Of a stretch of DNA of 64,000 bases, positions 33,932 to 41,865 are shown piece by piece (position 1 is the first letter of the stretch; each line of letters opens with the position of its first letter). The position numbers were made by a program, and so were the translations under genes. Location of the stretch: contig NZ_NDHW01000255.1 in assembly GCF_002251945.1 (NCBI RefSeq), positions 1-64,000 on the forward strand, in the 5' to 3' direction. The notes beneath the pieces were generated by a model that made no database searches, was not told the DNA's origin, and saw only the letters and a program-made list of their open reading frames with translations. The DNA comes from Pseudanabaena sp. SR411. Lineage in GTDB: Bacteria > Cyanobacteriota > Cyanobacteriia > Pseudanabaenales > Pseudanabaenaceae.

Positions 33932-35033
33932 CTCTAACCCCCCTATTATGAGACAAGCTATACTCAAGAGTTTCCATATCGCGTTTAATACCAATAATCT
34001 GACCAGTTTTTACACTTCGAGCCATTTCAAAGTGTGCAGCCAAGTCACTAAACTCATTGTCTAAACCAACTTTAGTAAATGCTGTGAGCATTTCTAAGCT
34101 ATGTGTAGTAGCAAATACTTGTACGTTTAACTCTCTAGCTAAACGAAAGATCATTTCCCATAGTTTAGCTTGGTTAGTATGGTGAATACCGTTTTCAACT
34201 TCATCTATAAGTAGAACACTACTATGGTTATTTACCATCGAAAGAATAATAGCAGCAACTCTATTGATCGCATCTCCAAATGATGATAACGGGAATCTTT
34301 TTTTGTCTTCTTTTTGTAGATAAATCATAGGACTACCAATGTTAAAAGATTCAACAACTTGTATAGAGGAATCAATGATTTTAAATCCTTTTAATACTTC
34401 TTGATCTCTATTATTAAATCTAGCCTTATCATATTCATTAGCAAGGTATATATTTAGAAATAGATCAGATGCTAATATTAAAGATACATTTTTAATATTT
34501 GGGAATTCAACATTTTTAGGCAGAACTGTAATATTCTGACTGGTGGCAAGCAAGCTAGCTTCAGAATAGGTGTTATTATTAACAGTTACACTTATTTGAA
34601 GACCAGACCTCTTAGACTTACTATTTAGGAATGGATCTATGTATCTTTTTGCTATTCTTCCAGAAGTACTATTTGATTCATCTATTTCTATAAGAGAATC
34701 AGCAAGCTCATTGTTGATAAATATATCGACCTTACTAAAAAGATTTCTTTCCTCATTAATTTGGATAGAAATCTTTTTGGATTTATCTTGATTAAAAAAT
34801 AGACTATCCCAAGAGCTTTCAGGTAAAGTTTGTTCAAACTCTGGTGATTCTCGACGATATCTCTTAAGAGAAATAATTGTTTCTGGTCGTGGCGAGTTAG
34901 CTACAAATAATGATTCTAGGAGTGCCGTTTTCCCTGCATTGTTTTTACCAGTAATAAGATTGACTGTCTTAAACCCAGAGATTGAGGTATTTTCAAAGCA
35001 TCTGAAATTTTGAATTGAGATATCTCTAATCAT
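33924..35033 (-). CDS. OLD-like AAA ATPase, partner of the TOPRIM gene
   Basis: The protein has 369 residues from MIRDISIQNFRCFE; an ATG ten codons upstream is possible. It is an SMC/RecF-like ATPase: FRCFENTSISGFKTVNLITGKNNAGKTALLESLF holds Walker A, and SSVLLIDEVENGIHHT holds Walker B, followed by FATTHSLEML. The centre (about 60-240) is a divergent, Asn/Lys-rich insert. In OLD, Gabija and PARIS-type anti-phage systems such an ATPase works with a TOPRIM nuclease, encoded here immediately downstream with overlap. The region looks more A/T-rich than psbO beside it, which hints at transfer. Confidence 0.83.
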   Translation of the reverse strand: MIRDISIQNFRCFENTSISGFKTVNLITGKNNAGKTALLESLFVANSPRPETIISLKRYRRESPEFEQTLPESSWDSLFFNQDKSKKISIQINEERNLFSKVDIFINNELADSLIEIDESNSTSGRIAKRYIDPFLNSKSKRSGLQISVTVNNNTYSEASLLATSQNITVLPKNVEFPNIKNVSLILASDLFLNIYLANEYDKARFNNRDQEVLKGFKIIDSSIQVVESFNIGSPMIYLQKEDKKRFPLSSFGDAINRVAAIILSMVNNHSSVLLIDEVENGIHHTNQAKLWEMIFRLARELNVQVFATTHSLEMLTAFTKVGLDNEFSDLAAHFEMARSVKTGQIIGIKRDMETLEYSLSHNRGVRGE

Positions 35034-35124
35034 AGTTTTTGTCGATTTACTAGAACACAACAAAACAATATTTTAGGCTGAAAGAGAGAAAGGGTAAGTC
35101 GCAGAACTACCCCTTCTCTAAAGG

Positions 35125-37137
35125 CTAGTTTTGTAAATATTTTTTAAAGAAGTCTAGAGTATAGCCAATTTCTAGTACTTGGTTGCTGCGCTTGCTGGAG
35201 CCGTGACCTTCATCGGGGAAAATGACTAGTTGCGAGGGGATTTTTTTCTGTTCTAGGATTTTTTGAATTTGGATGGCTTCACCAACAGGAACGCGCGGAT
35301 CGTTTGCACCTTGGATGATGAGTAATGGGGCTTTGATGCGATCGCTATAGGTTACAGGTGATAACTCAATCAGAGCCTCGCGATCTTTGACAGGATCACC
35401 ATATTCGCTAATTCTCAAAATGCGGCGATAGGGAGCAGTATTGTTTAAAAATGTGAGCAGATTGCTAATGCCAACACTTGATACACCTGCATCATAACTG
35501 CCTGCAAACTTAGACATACCCATCAGTGCTGCATAGCCGCCATAACTACCGCCAACGATGCCGATTTTGGGAGTGATCCCATTAATTTGCCAGTTTTTGC
35601 GAATGTAGATTGCTGCATCTTCAATATCGGTGATGACCTTGAGGCGATCGCGACCATTATCAGCATTCAGCCAAGTTTTGCCATAGCCATCACTACCGCG
35701 CACATTCGGCTCCACAAATACAAATCCTGCATTCACAAATAACTGGGCGTACCGATTAAATCCAGCCGTACTTTGTCCTTCTGGTCCCCCATGAAAATGC
35801 ACAACTACAGGACAAGGCTTTTCCAAAGGATTTTGAGCAGTATTTTCACATTGCGGTGAGTTATAGATAAACATGGGAATTGATATGCCATCCCGCGTTG
35901 TGTAGTTTTCGAGCTTAGCCTTGGCAAACTTGCTGGTGTCGATTTCGGGCGTGCTAGGCAATACCCATTGGGTGAGTTTCTGAGTCTGCCAATCGTAAAC
36001 ATAGCTGAGGCGTGGGGCTTTAGCAGTTTCGACACCGATAGTTGTAAAGCGACCATTGCGAGTGGTGGAGCCTGTATAGATATGATCGGCATTGGCAAAT
36101 TCAGGTAGTTTTATTTCCTCCAAAGTATTTGTCGCGATCGCTTTAAGGCGTGTGTACCCTCCATCATTAATTGAGTAAAGAATGCGCTGGCGCTGATCAT
36201 CAATATCAAAGTCAGATACATCCGCTTTTAGCTCTGGTGTAATTGGCGTGAATTTTTTGTCTTTGTAACGATAAAGGCGACGAAATTCACCGAATTTTGG
36301 GGTTAATACAAGATATTCGTCTTTACTAACACCATAGGTAACGCCATACTCTTCCTGCTCATTCTGACCAAGCAGTGGTGTAGTTTGACGAGTCTTGACA
36401 TCGTATTCGTAATATTCGCGGGATAGACTGCCCGTTGCTTTGGCAAAGAGAAACTTCTCGCGATCGCCTGTTTCTAGATTGACAAACACATCGGCAATCC
36501 ACCAAATGCCATCACCACCAGAGATTTGGACTTTTTTCTTGGTTTGTAAATCGTAGCGATAGATTACAACCGAGTCGGGCTTAATATCATTGGCACTGAA
36601 ATAAATCGTGCGTGAGTCATTTCCGATATATTGCAGCGAAGTCCTCACCCCTGCTAAATGTTGAATTTCTTCTAATTCGCCCCCCTTAGTTGATTGCAAA
36701 TATAATCCCGGATTTTCCTCACCTTGGCGATCGCGGGATAGTAAGAGATATTTACCATCGGGAGTCATCCCTGAAATAGTTGTGGCATCCTGTCCTCCCG
36801 TTACTTGTACAGGAAATTTTTGCGCCCCATCCAATCGCCATACCTGTAATGTTCCTGTAATTCCCCAAGTAAAAAACATCTGCTTGCCATCGGGTGTCAC
36901 CATGCCTAGCCCTGGCGATCGCACATCCAAAATTGACTCAATCGGTCGCGTCACCGTTGGCGGTAATGCAGGGGGAGCATAGCGCTTGAGAATTGCAGGA
37001 TCAAGACTATCTTTACCTAAGCCCGTATATTGAGCTGCCGCAGGTAAAGTGGTAAGTGCAAGGCTAGCAAAAATGATTGGGAAAATTAGCGATCGCTTAT
37101 TCATAGACTTGGATTTAATGGTTGCGGTCTTCTTCAT
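35125..37137 (-). CDS. S9 family prolyl oligopeptidase-type peptidase, exported
   Basis: The protein has 670 residues from MKKTATIKSK; the frame is open a further 68 codons upstream, but that stretch lacks conserved character, and an ATG at 37104 is another option. A signal peptide (LIFPIIFASLALTTLPAAAQ) is followed by a beta-propeller (about 60-400) and an alpha/beta-hydrolase domain. Catalytic motifs are VVHFHGGPEGQS, the Ser in GIVGGSYGGYAALMG, the Asp in LIIQGANDPRVP and the His in FPDEGHGSS. It probably cleaves peptides in the periplasm. A family A element lies upstream. Confidence 0.9.
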   Translation of the reverse strand: MKKTATIKSKSMNKRSLIFPIIFASLALTTLPAAAQYTGLGKDSLDPAILKRYAPPALPPTVTRPIESILDVRSPGLGMVTPDGKQMFFTWGITGTLQVWRLDGAQKFPVQVTGGQDATTISGMTPDGKYLLLSRDRQGEENPGLYLQSTKGGELEEIQHLAGVRTSLQYIGNDSRTIYFSANDIKPDSVVIYRYDLQTKKKVQISGGDGIWWIADVFVNLETGDREKFLFAKATGSLSREYYEYDVKTRQTTPLLGQNEQEEYGVTYGVSKDEYLVLTPKFGEFRRLYRYKDKKFTPITPELKADVSDFDIDDQRQRILYSINDGGYTRLKAIATNTLEEIKLPEFANADHIYTGSTTRNGRFTTIGVETAKAPRLSYVYDWQTQKLTQWVLPSTPEIDTSKFAKAKLENYTTRDGISIPMFIYNSPQCENTAQNPLEKPCPVVVHFHGGPEGQSTAGFNRYAQLFVNAGFVFVEPNVRGSDGYGKTWLNADNGRDRLKVITDIEDAAIYIRKNWQINGITPKIGIVGGSYGGYAALMGMSKFAGSYDAGVSSVGISNLLTFLNNTAPYRRILRISEYGDPVKDREALIELSPVTYSDRIKAPLLIIQGANDPRVPVGEAIQIQKILEQKKIPSQLVIFPDEGHGSSKRSNQVLEIGYTLDFFKKYLQN

Positions 37138-37335
37138 AGTTAAGTTAACGGGGAGATTAATATCAAAATACAAAATGGCTACGCTATTCACCATAGCTGG
37201 AGTCTTGTTCTTCCCTAAGCCCCCATGATGTCTCACCCAGTTGTGAACTGATCGTTTTACTGTAACTGCTTGTGGCAATTCTTCTGTATTTTTAGCATAC
37301 AGGTTTTGTCTACGTCGATAAGCGCTGCACCGTCT

Positions 37336-37440
37336 CAGCAATTCTCATTATAAAAACCGATTTTTTGAAAGCCCACCGTAGGCGGGCTTTCAAAAAATCG
37401 GTTTTGGTGTTTCCAGTGTCGAAGGTACTGGAAACACCGA
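37336..37440. repeat. family A palindromic element, copy 2
   Basis: The left end CAGCAATTCTCATTAT is intact. Module 1 (GAAAGCCCACC-GTA-GGCGGGCTTTC) is followed by ATCGG, then module 2 (GGTGTTTCCAGT with complement). The right terminal repeat is lost. It is adjacent to the ssrA terminator. Confidence 0.75.
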
Positions 37441-37441
37441 T

Positions 37442-37480
37442 AATAAAAAAGGCACTTGCTTAGCAAGTGCCTTTTTTATT
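37442..37480 (-). terminator. 18-bp ssrA terminator
   Basis: Perfect 18-bp arms (AATAAAAAAGGCACTTGC) with a TTA loop lie 8 bp beyond the 3' end of the tmRNA, with T-runs on the transcribed strand. Confidence 0.88.
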
Positions 37481-37487
37481 AGGTTAA

Positions 37488-37873
37488 TGGAATCGGGCAG
37501 AGTCGAACTGCCGTCCGCACTAGCGCCTAACCTCCCAGTCATTCACAGGTTTATCCGATTTGATCCTCACGGAGGGAATTGCTAATTATCTCTAGCAACG
37601 AAAGATGCACTGATAAAGTCTTGAGCGAATAACCTACCAGAGAAAGTTATAAGCAGCATCCGTTGGGGGTTGGAGTGACATATTTAACGGAGTCATACAT
37701 CACACCTCGAAACCGAAAAGGTTCTTAGGCGGCTACAGGAGCTGCTTTACGAGAGAAAGATACAATGTTGTTCGCATGTACTTGTTTGAGCCATTGATTT
37801 ACGAGAGATAGCCCGCTCTCGACCTGCATCAAGGGATAGCTTCTACTAACACGTCGAAACCCTTACGATCCCC
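37488..37873 (-). ncRNA. ssrA: transfer-messenger RNA
   Basis: This is a 386-nt one-piece tmRNA. The 5' end GGGATCG pairs with the 3' CGATTCC of the tRNA-like domain, which has a T-arm GGCAG-TTCGACT-CTGCC and a discriminator A; CCA is not encoded. The resume codon GCG and tag frame lie at 37725-37775. tmRNA rescues stalled ribosomes and tags the incomplete protein for degradation, and clpC lies elsewhere in this window. Its 3' end is a common island integration site, but no integrase or duplicated end was seen. Confidence 0.96.
37725..37775 (-). CDS. tmRNA proteolysis tag ANNIVSFSRKAAPVAA
   Basis: Inside ssrA the frame GCG AAC AAC ATT ... GCC GCC TAA encodes ANNIVSFSRKAAPVAA. It closely follows the known cyanobacterial tag pattern (ANNIV-F-RKAAPVAA) and ends in the small residues used by ClpXP-type proteases. 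Confidence 0.94.
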   Translation of the reverse strand, partial: ANNIVSFSRKAAPVAA

Positions 37874-37892
37874 TATATTTTAAATATAGCAT

Positions 37893-37951
37893 ATAGCAAT
37901 CCTAAATGGGTTGTGAGAGTGCGCCCCGAAGGGGCGCACTCTCACAACCCT
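37893..37951. repeat. family E palindromic element, copy 1
   Basis: The left end TATAGCAATCCTAAATGG is followed by a 20-bp-class hairpin (GGGTTGTGAGAGTGCGCCCC, GAA loop). It matches the end seen at 39288-39305 in inverted form. It begins 20 bp upstream of ssrA and so overlaps its promoter region. Confidence 0.65.
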
Positions 37952-38019
37952 CCAAATCTTACAATTCATTTCGGATCGCGATATTAAATTAGGATGTTTA
38001 CTCATCAAAGTAAATGTCA

Positions 38020-38069
38020 CAGCAATTCTCATTATGAAACCGATTTTGGTGTTTCCATCGCTTATCGGC
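38020..38069. repeat. family A palindromic element, copy 3 (half)
   Basis: CAGCAATTCTCATTATGAAACC then GATTTTGGTGTTTCCATCGC equals one end of copies 1 and 4. The element breaks off after the first arm of module 2. Confidence 0.65.
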
Positions 38070-38173
38070 TCTGGGAGAATTACGGTAAATATCAAGCATG
38101 GGTTAGCGATCGCTAGCCCACATCCTACGGTTGATTTCACTAATTTACTGGGCATGAAGGAAAGGGTAATAAA

Positions 38174-39091
38174 GTGACGATTGCAAGCACAGAGACGGAA
38201 TATATATCATCTAAGGAACTCAAAGAGTTGCATGGTTTTACTGACCCCGCGATCAAAAAGTTTTTGGGTGAATGTGACAAGACGGAGAAAAATCCAAAAA
38301 GCAAGAGTACAACTCTGCTCAAACTCTATCGCATTGATCGAGTTAATGCAGTTTTAGACGATCCATCATTCGTTGAATGGCAAAGCAAGAAACAATCATC
38401 AACCACTAAACGCAAACAATCGATTGTCAATGTCGAGGCTGTGCAAAATATTGATGTGGTTGTACCTGCTAAATCTACCGCTATTGTTGAGTCTGTCGTT
38501 AAGGCAAATGCCTTTGATTTTGAGCATGGATTATCGCTATTACAAACTGCGGATTGGGTTGATTTTCAATGGGAACATTTTAGAGAGGAAGATGATGATC
38601 AATCCTCAGAAGAGCAGCAATTACATGCAGTTACCACAGTCAAAAAAATGTTGGCAGCTTCCTATTGGTTTGAGCCTAAAGATTTTTTCAAGGCTTTTAG
38701 TCAATATGGTAAGGGTGGCAAAGACAGTCCAGATGCAGTAAATGAATATAAATCGAGTATCTTGACAGATGGATGGAGGGGAATTCCCCTTGTAAGTCTG
38801 ATGATTGGCGATCGCCAAGATTCAACAAAAATGATGCTGGATTCTGGACATCACCGATGGACTGCGCTTCAGGAATTATGGGAAGCGGGAGAGCTTCCTA
38901 GTAATTTTAAAATTCCTGTCTTTGATTTAAAGAAATTGCGTCCAATCGTGAGAGATCAATACAATCCAAGCCTAGAATTTGCATTGCGCTATGCGGTTAC
39001 AGGTGGCTCATTAGGACATGACTTTGCTCTGAGAGTAATCTCGAAAAACTGGTTTACAAGACTTTGTACTGGGGTTGATTGCTCTTATTGA
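38174..39091 (+). CDS. ParB/Srx-like protein with N-terminal helical domain, unknown
   Basis: The protein has 305 residues from a GTG, with AAGGAAAGG upstream. A seven-codon leader frame (ATG 38154, MKERVIK) ends in TGA overlapping that GTG, suggesting coupled translation. The N-terminal 70 residues (YISSKELKELHGFTDPAIKKFLG...LYRIDRVNAVL) resemble a DNA-binding helical module. About 190-260 holds GIPLVSLMIGDRQDSTKMMLDSGHHRWTALQELWEAGELP, similar to the ParB/sulfiredoxin nucleotide-binding motif. No ParA lies nearby, so it is not a standard partition gene. It sits among repeat elements between ssrA and dprA. Confidence 0.55.
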   Translation: MTIASTETEYISSKELKELHGFTDPAIKKFLGECDKTEKNPKSKSTTLLKLYRIDRVNAVLDDPSFVEWQSKKQSSTTKRKQSIVNVEAVQNIDVVVPAKSTAIVESVVKANAFDFEHGLSLLQTADWVDFQWEHFREEDDDQSSEEQQLHAVTTVKKMLAASYWFEPKDFFKAFSQYGKGGKDSPDAVNEYKSSILTDGWRGIPLVSLMIGDRQDSTKMMLDSGHHRWTALQELWEAGELPSNFKIPVFDLKKLRPIVRDQYNPSLEFALRYAVTGGSLGHDFALRVISKNWFTRLCTGVDCSY

Positions 39092-39128
39092 ATGTGTTTG
39101 AGAAGTTGCTCGAAATATGAGGCAATAC

Positions 39129-39204
39129 TTACAGCATTTTGCGTTGTAACTCAAACCCAGAAATTTTTTAAAAGCGTTGCTTTGCAACGCTTTTAAAAAA
39201 TTTC
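39129..39204. repeat. family B palindromic element, copy 4
   Basis: CTTACAGCATTTTGCG on the left is followed by CTCAAACCCAG and a perfect 21-bp palindrome (39160-39204) centred on GTTGC-TTT-GCAAC. It lies after the ParB-like gene. Confidence 0.65.
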
Positions 39205-39213
39205 TTATGGTTA

Positions 39214-39305
39214 TATAGCAGTCCTATATCATTTGTGGATTTTTTTGGTTTGTGGAAGGACACCCCATCGGGGTGTCCTTCCACAAACCATTTAGGATTG
39301 CTATA
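39214..39305. repeat. family E palindromic element, copy 2
   Basis: The left end TATAGCAGTCCTATATCATT and the right end AATGGTTT-like inverted copy (CATTTAGGATTGCTATA) flank a hairpin with arms GGTTTGTGGAAGGACACCCC. Confidence 0.65.
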
Positions 39306-39361
39306 GCTATAGTTTGATTGATTATTGCTGTAAGTAAAGCTATGTATTTGTCATTCTTCTT

Positions 39362-39383
39362 AATTGTATTAAATGATACAATT
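39362..39383. promoter_or_regulatory. 8-bp inverted repeat, possible operator
   Basis: AATTGTAT-TAAATG-ATACAATT lies 33 bp ahead of the start at 39416, where a promoter would be. A dimeric repressor could bind it (inference). Confidence 0.35.
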
Positions 39384-39415
39384 AAGGATATACTCGTGGG
39401 AGTTTGGAGGTATAT

Positions 39416-39934
39416 ATGAAGCCTCGCAGATTTTCTATTCCGATCCTGCTTGCCACGATCGCTGCTAGTTTCCTGTTTAGCGAATCGTCGGCTGCACAAT
39501 CTTGTAACTATTACGCGGGTAGAGCTGTAGGTGGTCAAACGATCAATATTGATACTTGTTCCATTTCGAGAGCTAGTTATCGTAGTGTTGATTTTGTCTA
39601 TTATTTAGGCAGCGATCGCATTGAAAGCCAAGCCAATTGCGAAGATCGAGTATGGACAACTTTCCCTGAACGCGCTGTCTATAGTCCTCAATCGGTGGCG
39701 ACGATGAAGATGCTTAACTATGTTTGTAACTTTGATACACGACCCTCTAGTCGCACAGATTCTGCTTTTGTTTTTGATCCTCCATCAAATGTGAGGGTCT
39801 CTCCTAACGGTAATATTTTATGTGTAGTGCGATCGCCTCAAAACATTGACCTTTATGGTGCAAATGGGGAATGGTACTACACCGATGTATGTGGCTCAAT
39901 GGGATTGATTCATTCTAGTCAGTTACGCTTTTAG
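39416..39934 (+). CDS. secreted protein with C-terminal SH3-like domain
   Basis: The protein has 172 residues from the ATG at 39416, with GGAGG 5-6 nt upstream. A signal peptide covers about 1-31 (IPILLATIAASFLFSESSAAQ). The mature part has six or more Cys (SCNYYAGRA, DTCSIS, NCEDRVW, YVCNF, ILCVV, DVCGS), suggesting disulfides. The last 55 residues (PPSNVRVSPNGNILCVV, NGEWYYTDVCGSMGLIHSSQLRF) look like a bacterial SH3 domain. A periplasmic or secreted role is likely; the substrate is unknown. Confidence 0.75.
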   Translation: MKPRRFSIPILLATIAASFLFSESSAAQSCNYYAGRAVGGQTINIDTCSISRASYRSVDFVYYLGSDRIESQANCEDRVWTTFPERAVYSPQSVATMKMLNYVCNFDTRPSSRTDSAFVFDPPSNVRVSPNGNILCVVRSPQNIDLYGANGEWYYTDVCGSMGLIHSSQLRF

Positions 39935-39991
39935 TAAATTTCTCTGCTGACCCCATCCACTTAAAAATTGGAAGTCATGCCCCATAAGTAA

Positions 39992-40067
39992 CCTACAGCG
40001 CTTTGCGCTCAAACCAAGAAAACCCTTAAAAGTATCGCTAAGCCATACTTTTAAGGGTTTTCTTGGT
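39992..40067. repeat. family B palindromic element, copy 5
   Basis: CTACAGCGCTTTGCGCTCAA is followed by a 23-bp palindrome (40013-40067; arms ACCAAGAAAACCCTTAAAAG...) with a CGCTAAGCC centre. It ends just before the dprA stop codon and may terminate dprA. Confidence 0.65.
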
Positions 40068-40074
40068 ACAGGGA

Positions 40075-41184
40075 TTATGCTAAACGTTGATATCGCATTC
40101 CAGGGTATGGCGCGATCGCACCCACCAGTTCTAAATGAGTTAAAGCGCCCAAAACCTCACCCGAAGGTGACTTTGTTTGTTCGACAATCCAATCTAAGCC
40201 AACGGGATCGCCAAAACCGATCACTTGGAGAATGTTTTGTTGTAATAGGGGCAAATCCGAAATAGCGATCGCAGGTGTAGGCTGATCTAGATTTGGTAAC
40301 ATACCTAAAGCTTCCAATAGCTCATCTACACCTAAAATCGCCTGTGCGCCTTTACCCAATAATTTCAAGCAACCCTTTGCTTCGCTCACTTCAAGGGAAT
40401 TCGGTAAAGCATAGACATCGCGTCCATATTCATTGGCTTGATAGGCTGTGATTAAGGCTCCCGATCGCTCAGGGGCTTCCATTACTAAAGTAACACGGCT
40501 CAATCCTGCGATAATCCGATTACGGGCAGGGAAATGAGTTTTATCAGGTGCAGTACCTTGGGGATATTCGCTCACCACTAACCCTGAAGCGACGATTTGT
40601 TCGTAAAGAGATTTGTGTTTGTAGGGATAAATGCGATCAACGCCTGTACCCACTACTGCCAATGTTTGACCGCCAACTTCCAAACAAGCTTTGTGAGCTT
40701 CGCCATCGATACCTTCCGCCATGCCAGAAATAATTGTGAAACCACGACCTGCTAAAGCTGAAACTAGTTTCTTTGTCCAACGCTTTCCATAGGGTGTAGC
40801 GTTGCGCGTCCCGACGATCGCGACTGTATTCCTTTCATTCCAATCGATGAGATGTCCGTGATAGTAGAGAATTGGTGGTGGGTCAGGGATTTCCCAAAGT
40901 AACTGCGGATATTCGCGATCGCTGGGAGTCCAGAAATTGAGATTATTATGCTCATGGATCGCCAATAGTGACAAGGGTTCGACTTCGCGCTGAGCTTGAC
41001 GAATGGTTTCTAACGTTTGACCGCCAATACCTTCCACTACTTGCAAATCGCTCGGCAAAGCCTGCCAAGCTTCTGACATAGAGCCAAAAGCTTGATATAG
41101 TCGCTTGATTAACACAGGCCCAATACCGCGTATTTGCGACCATGCTAACCAATATGCTCTTTCAGAATTAGGGCTAAGGCTCAT
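40075..41184 (-). CDS. dprA: DNA-processing protein DprA
   Basis: The protein has 369 residues from MSLSPNSERAYWLAW; an upstream GTG lies inside a palindrome and is less likely. An N-terminal helix-hairpin-helix region (IRGIGPVLIKRL) precedes the Rossmann core with TVAIVGTRNATPYGKRW, ISGMAEGIDGEAHKA, LAVVGTGVDRIYP and PARNRIIAGLS, and a C-terminal winged-helix segment (about 305-369). DprA loads RecA on incoming single-stranded DNA during natural transformation. No other competence gene is nearby. Confidence 0.95.
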   Translation of the reverse strand: MSLSPNSERAYWLAWSQIRGIGPVLIKRLYQAFGSMSEAWQALPSDLQVVEGIGGQTLETIRQAQREVEPLSLLAIHEHNNLNFWTPSDREYPQLLWEIPDPPPILYYHGHLIDWNERNTVAIVGTRNATPYGKRWTKKLVSALAGRGFTIISGMAEGIDGEAHKACLEVGGQTLAVVGTGVDRIYPYKHKSLYEQIVASGLVVSEYPQGTAPDKTHFPARNRIIAGLSRVTLVMEAPERSGALITAYQANEYGRDVYALPNSLEVSEAKGCLKLLGKGAQAILGVDELLEALGMLPNLDQPTPAIAISDLPLLQQNILQVIGFGDPVGLDWIVEQTKSPSGEVLGALTHLELVGAIAPYPGMRYQRLA

Positions 41185-41221
41185 GAATTCTACGGTGTTA
41201 AGTACTCGTGCAAAATCAATT

Positions 41222-41272
41222 CCCAAACCCACAAAGTTGCGCCCCGCAGGGGCGCAACTTTGTGGGTTTGGG
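41222..41272. terminator. 24-bp perfect palindrome with GCA loop
   Basis: The arms CCCAAACCCACAAAGTTGCG with CCCC surround GCA. It lies 25 bp after the adenylate-kinase-like gene and upstream of dprA, read leftward. Confidence 0.65.
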
Positions 41273-41297
41273 TTTGTAATTAATTATGTCCATCTGC

Positions 41298-41861
41298 TTA
41301 TTTCAGTAAATGATTAATACCATGCTCTAGACGAGCGCTGACAGTGGCTACATCGTACTCACTATCGATAGTCAGTAATTTCTGTTTATAGCCGTAATAT
41401 TCCAATAAAGGCATAGTTAGATCTAAAAACTGCTCAATCCGTTTCTGAATTACCTCAATGGTGTCATCGGAACCACCACGCGATCGCGATCGCTGCATTA
41501 ATGTCTCTTCCGAAGCTTGTAAATAAATGGCTTGGTCAAGAGGACAGCCCAACTCATCCAGCAAAAAATCTAACTCTTCGGCCTGAAACGCAGTGCGGGG
41601 ATAACCTTCTAAAATCCATCCCTGCTGAGCATCTTCCATCTGCAACCGTAATCGCATCAGCGCAATCATCAGTAGATCGGGAACAAATTCACCCGCATCA
41701 ACAAAGCTTTTCACCTCTAAGCCTAAATCCGTCTCCGTTGCCATCTCTAATCGCAAAATTTCGCTAGTTGAGATCACAGGAATATTTAGCAAAGCTTGTA
41801 GATGTGTAGCTTGGGTAGTTCTCCCTGAGCCAGAAGCGCCTAATAGAACAAGTCTTACCAT
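41298..41861 (-). CDS. adenylate-kinase-like protein with altered P-loop
   Basis: The protein has 187 residues and the nucleoside monophosphate kinase fold. RLVLLGASGSGRTTQATHLQ (residues 3-22) stands where adenylate kinase has GxPGxGKGTQ, so the catalytic Lys is Arg. The NMP-binding helices (ISTSEILRLEM, FVPDLLMIALM) and WILEGYPRT (normally DGFPR) are kept. The lid is short, as in minimal forms (RSRSRGGSDDTIEVIQKRI). It may bind nucleotides with weak or no kinase activity, and a normal adk is expected elsewhere. It follows sufS with a 4-bp gap. Confidence 0.78.
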   Translation of the reverse strand: MVRLVLLGASGSGRTTQATHLQALLNIPVISTSEILRLEMATETDLGLEVKSFVDAGEFVPDLLMIALMRLRLQMEDAQQGWILEGYPRTAFQAEELDFLLDELGCPLDQAIYLQASEETLMQRSRSRGGSDDTIEVIQKRIEQFLDLTMPLLEYYGYKQKLLTIDSEYDVATVSARLEHGINHLLK

Positions 41862-41865
41862 AGGT

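Noticed and set aside
35125-37341. Longer S9 peptidase starting at 37341
   Set aside because: The extra 68 residues lack conserved character and precede a normal signal peptide; the start at 37137 is preferred.
37488-39091. Genomic island inserted at ssrA
   Set aside because: The tmRNA 3' end is a common integration site, but no integrase, no duplicated 3' end and no foreign block next to 37488 were found.
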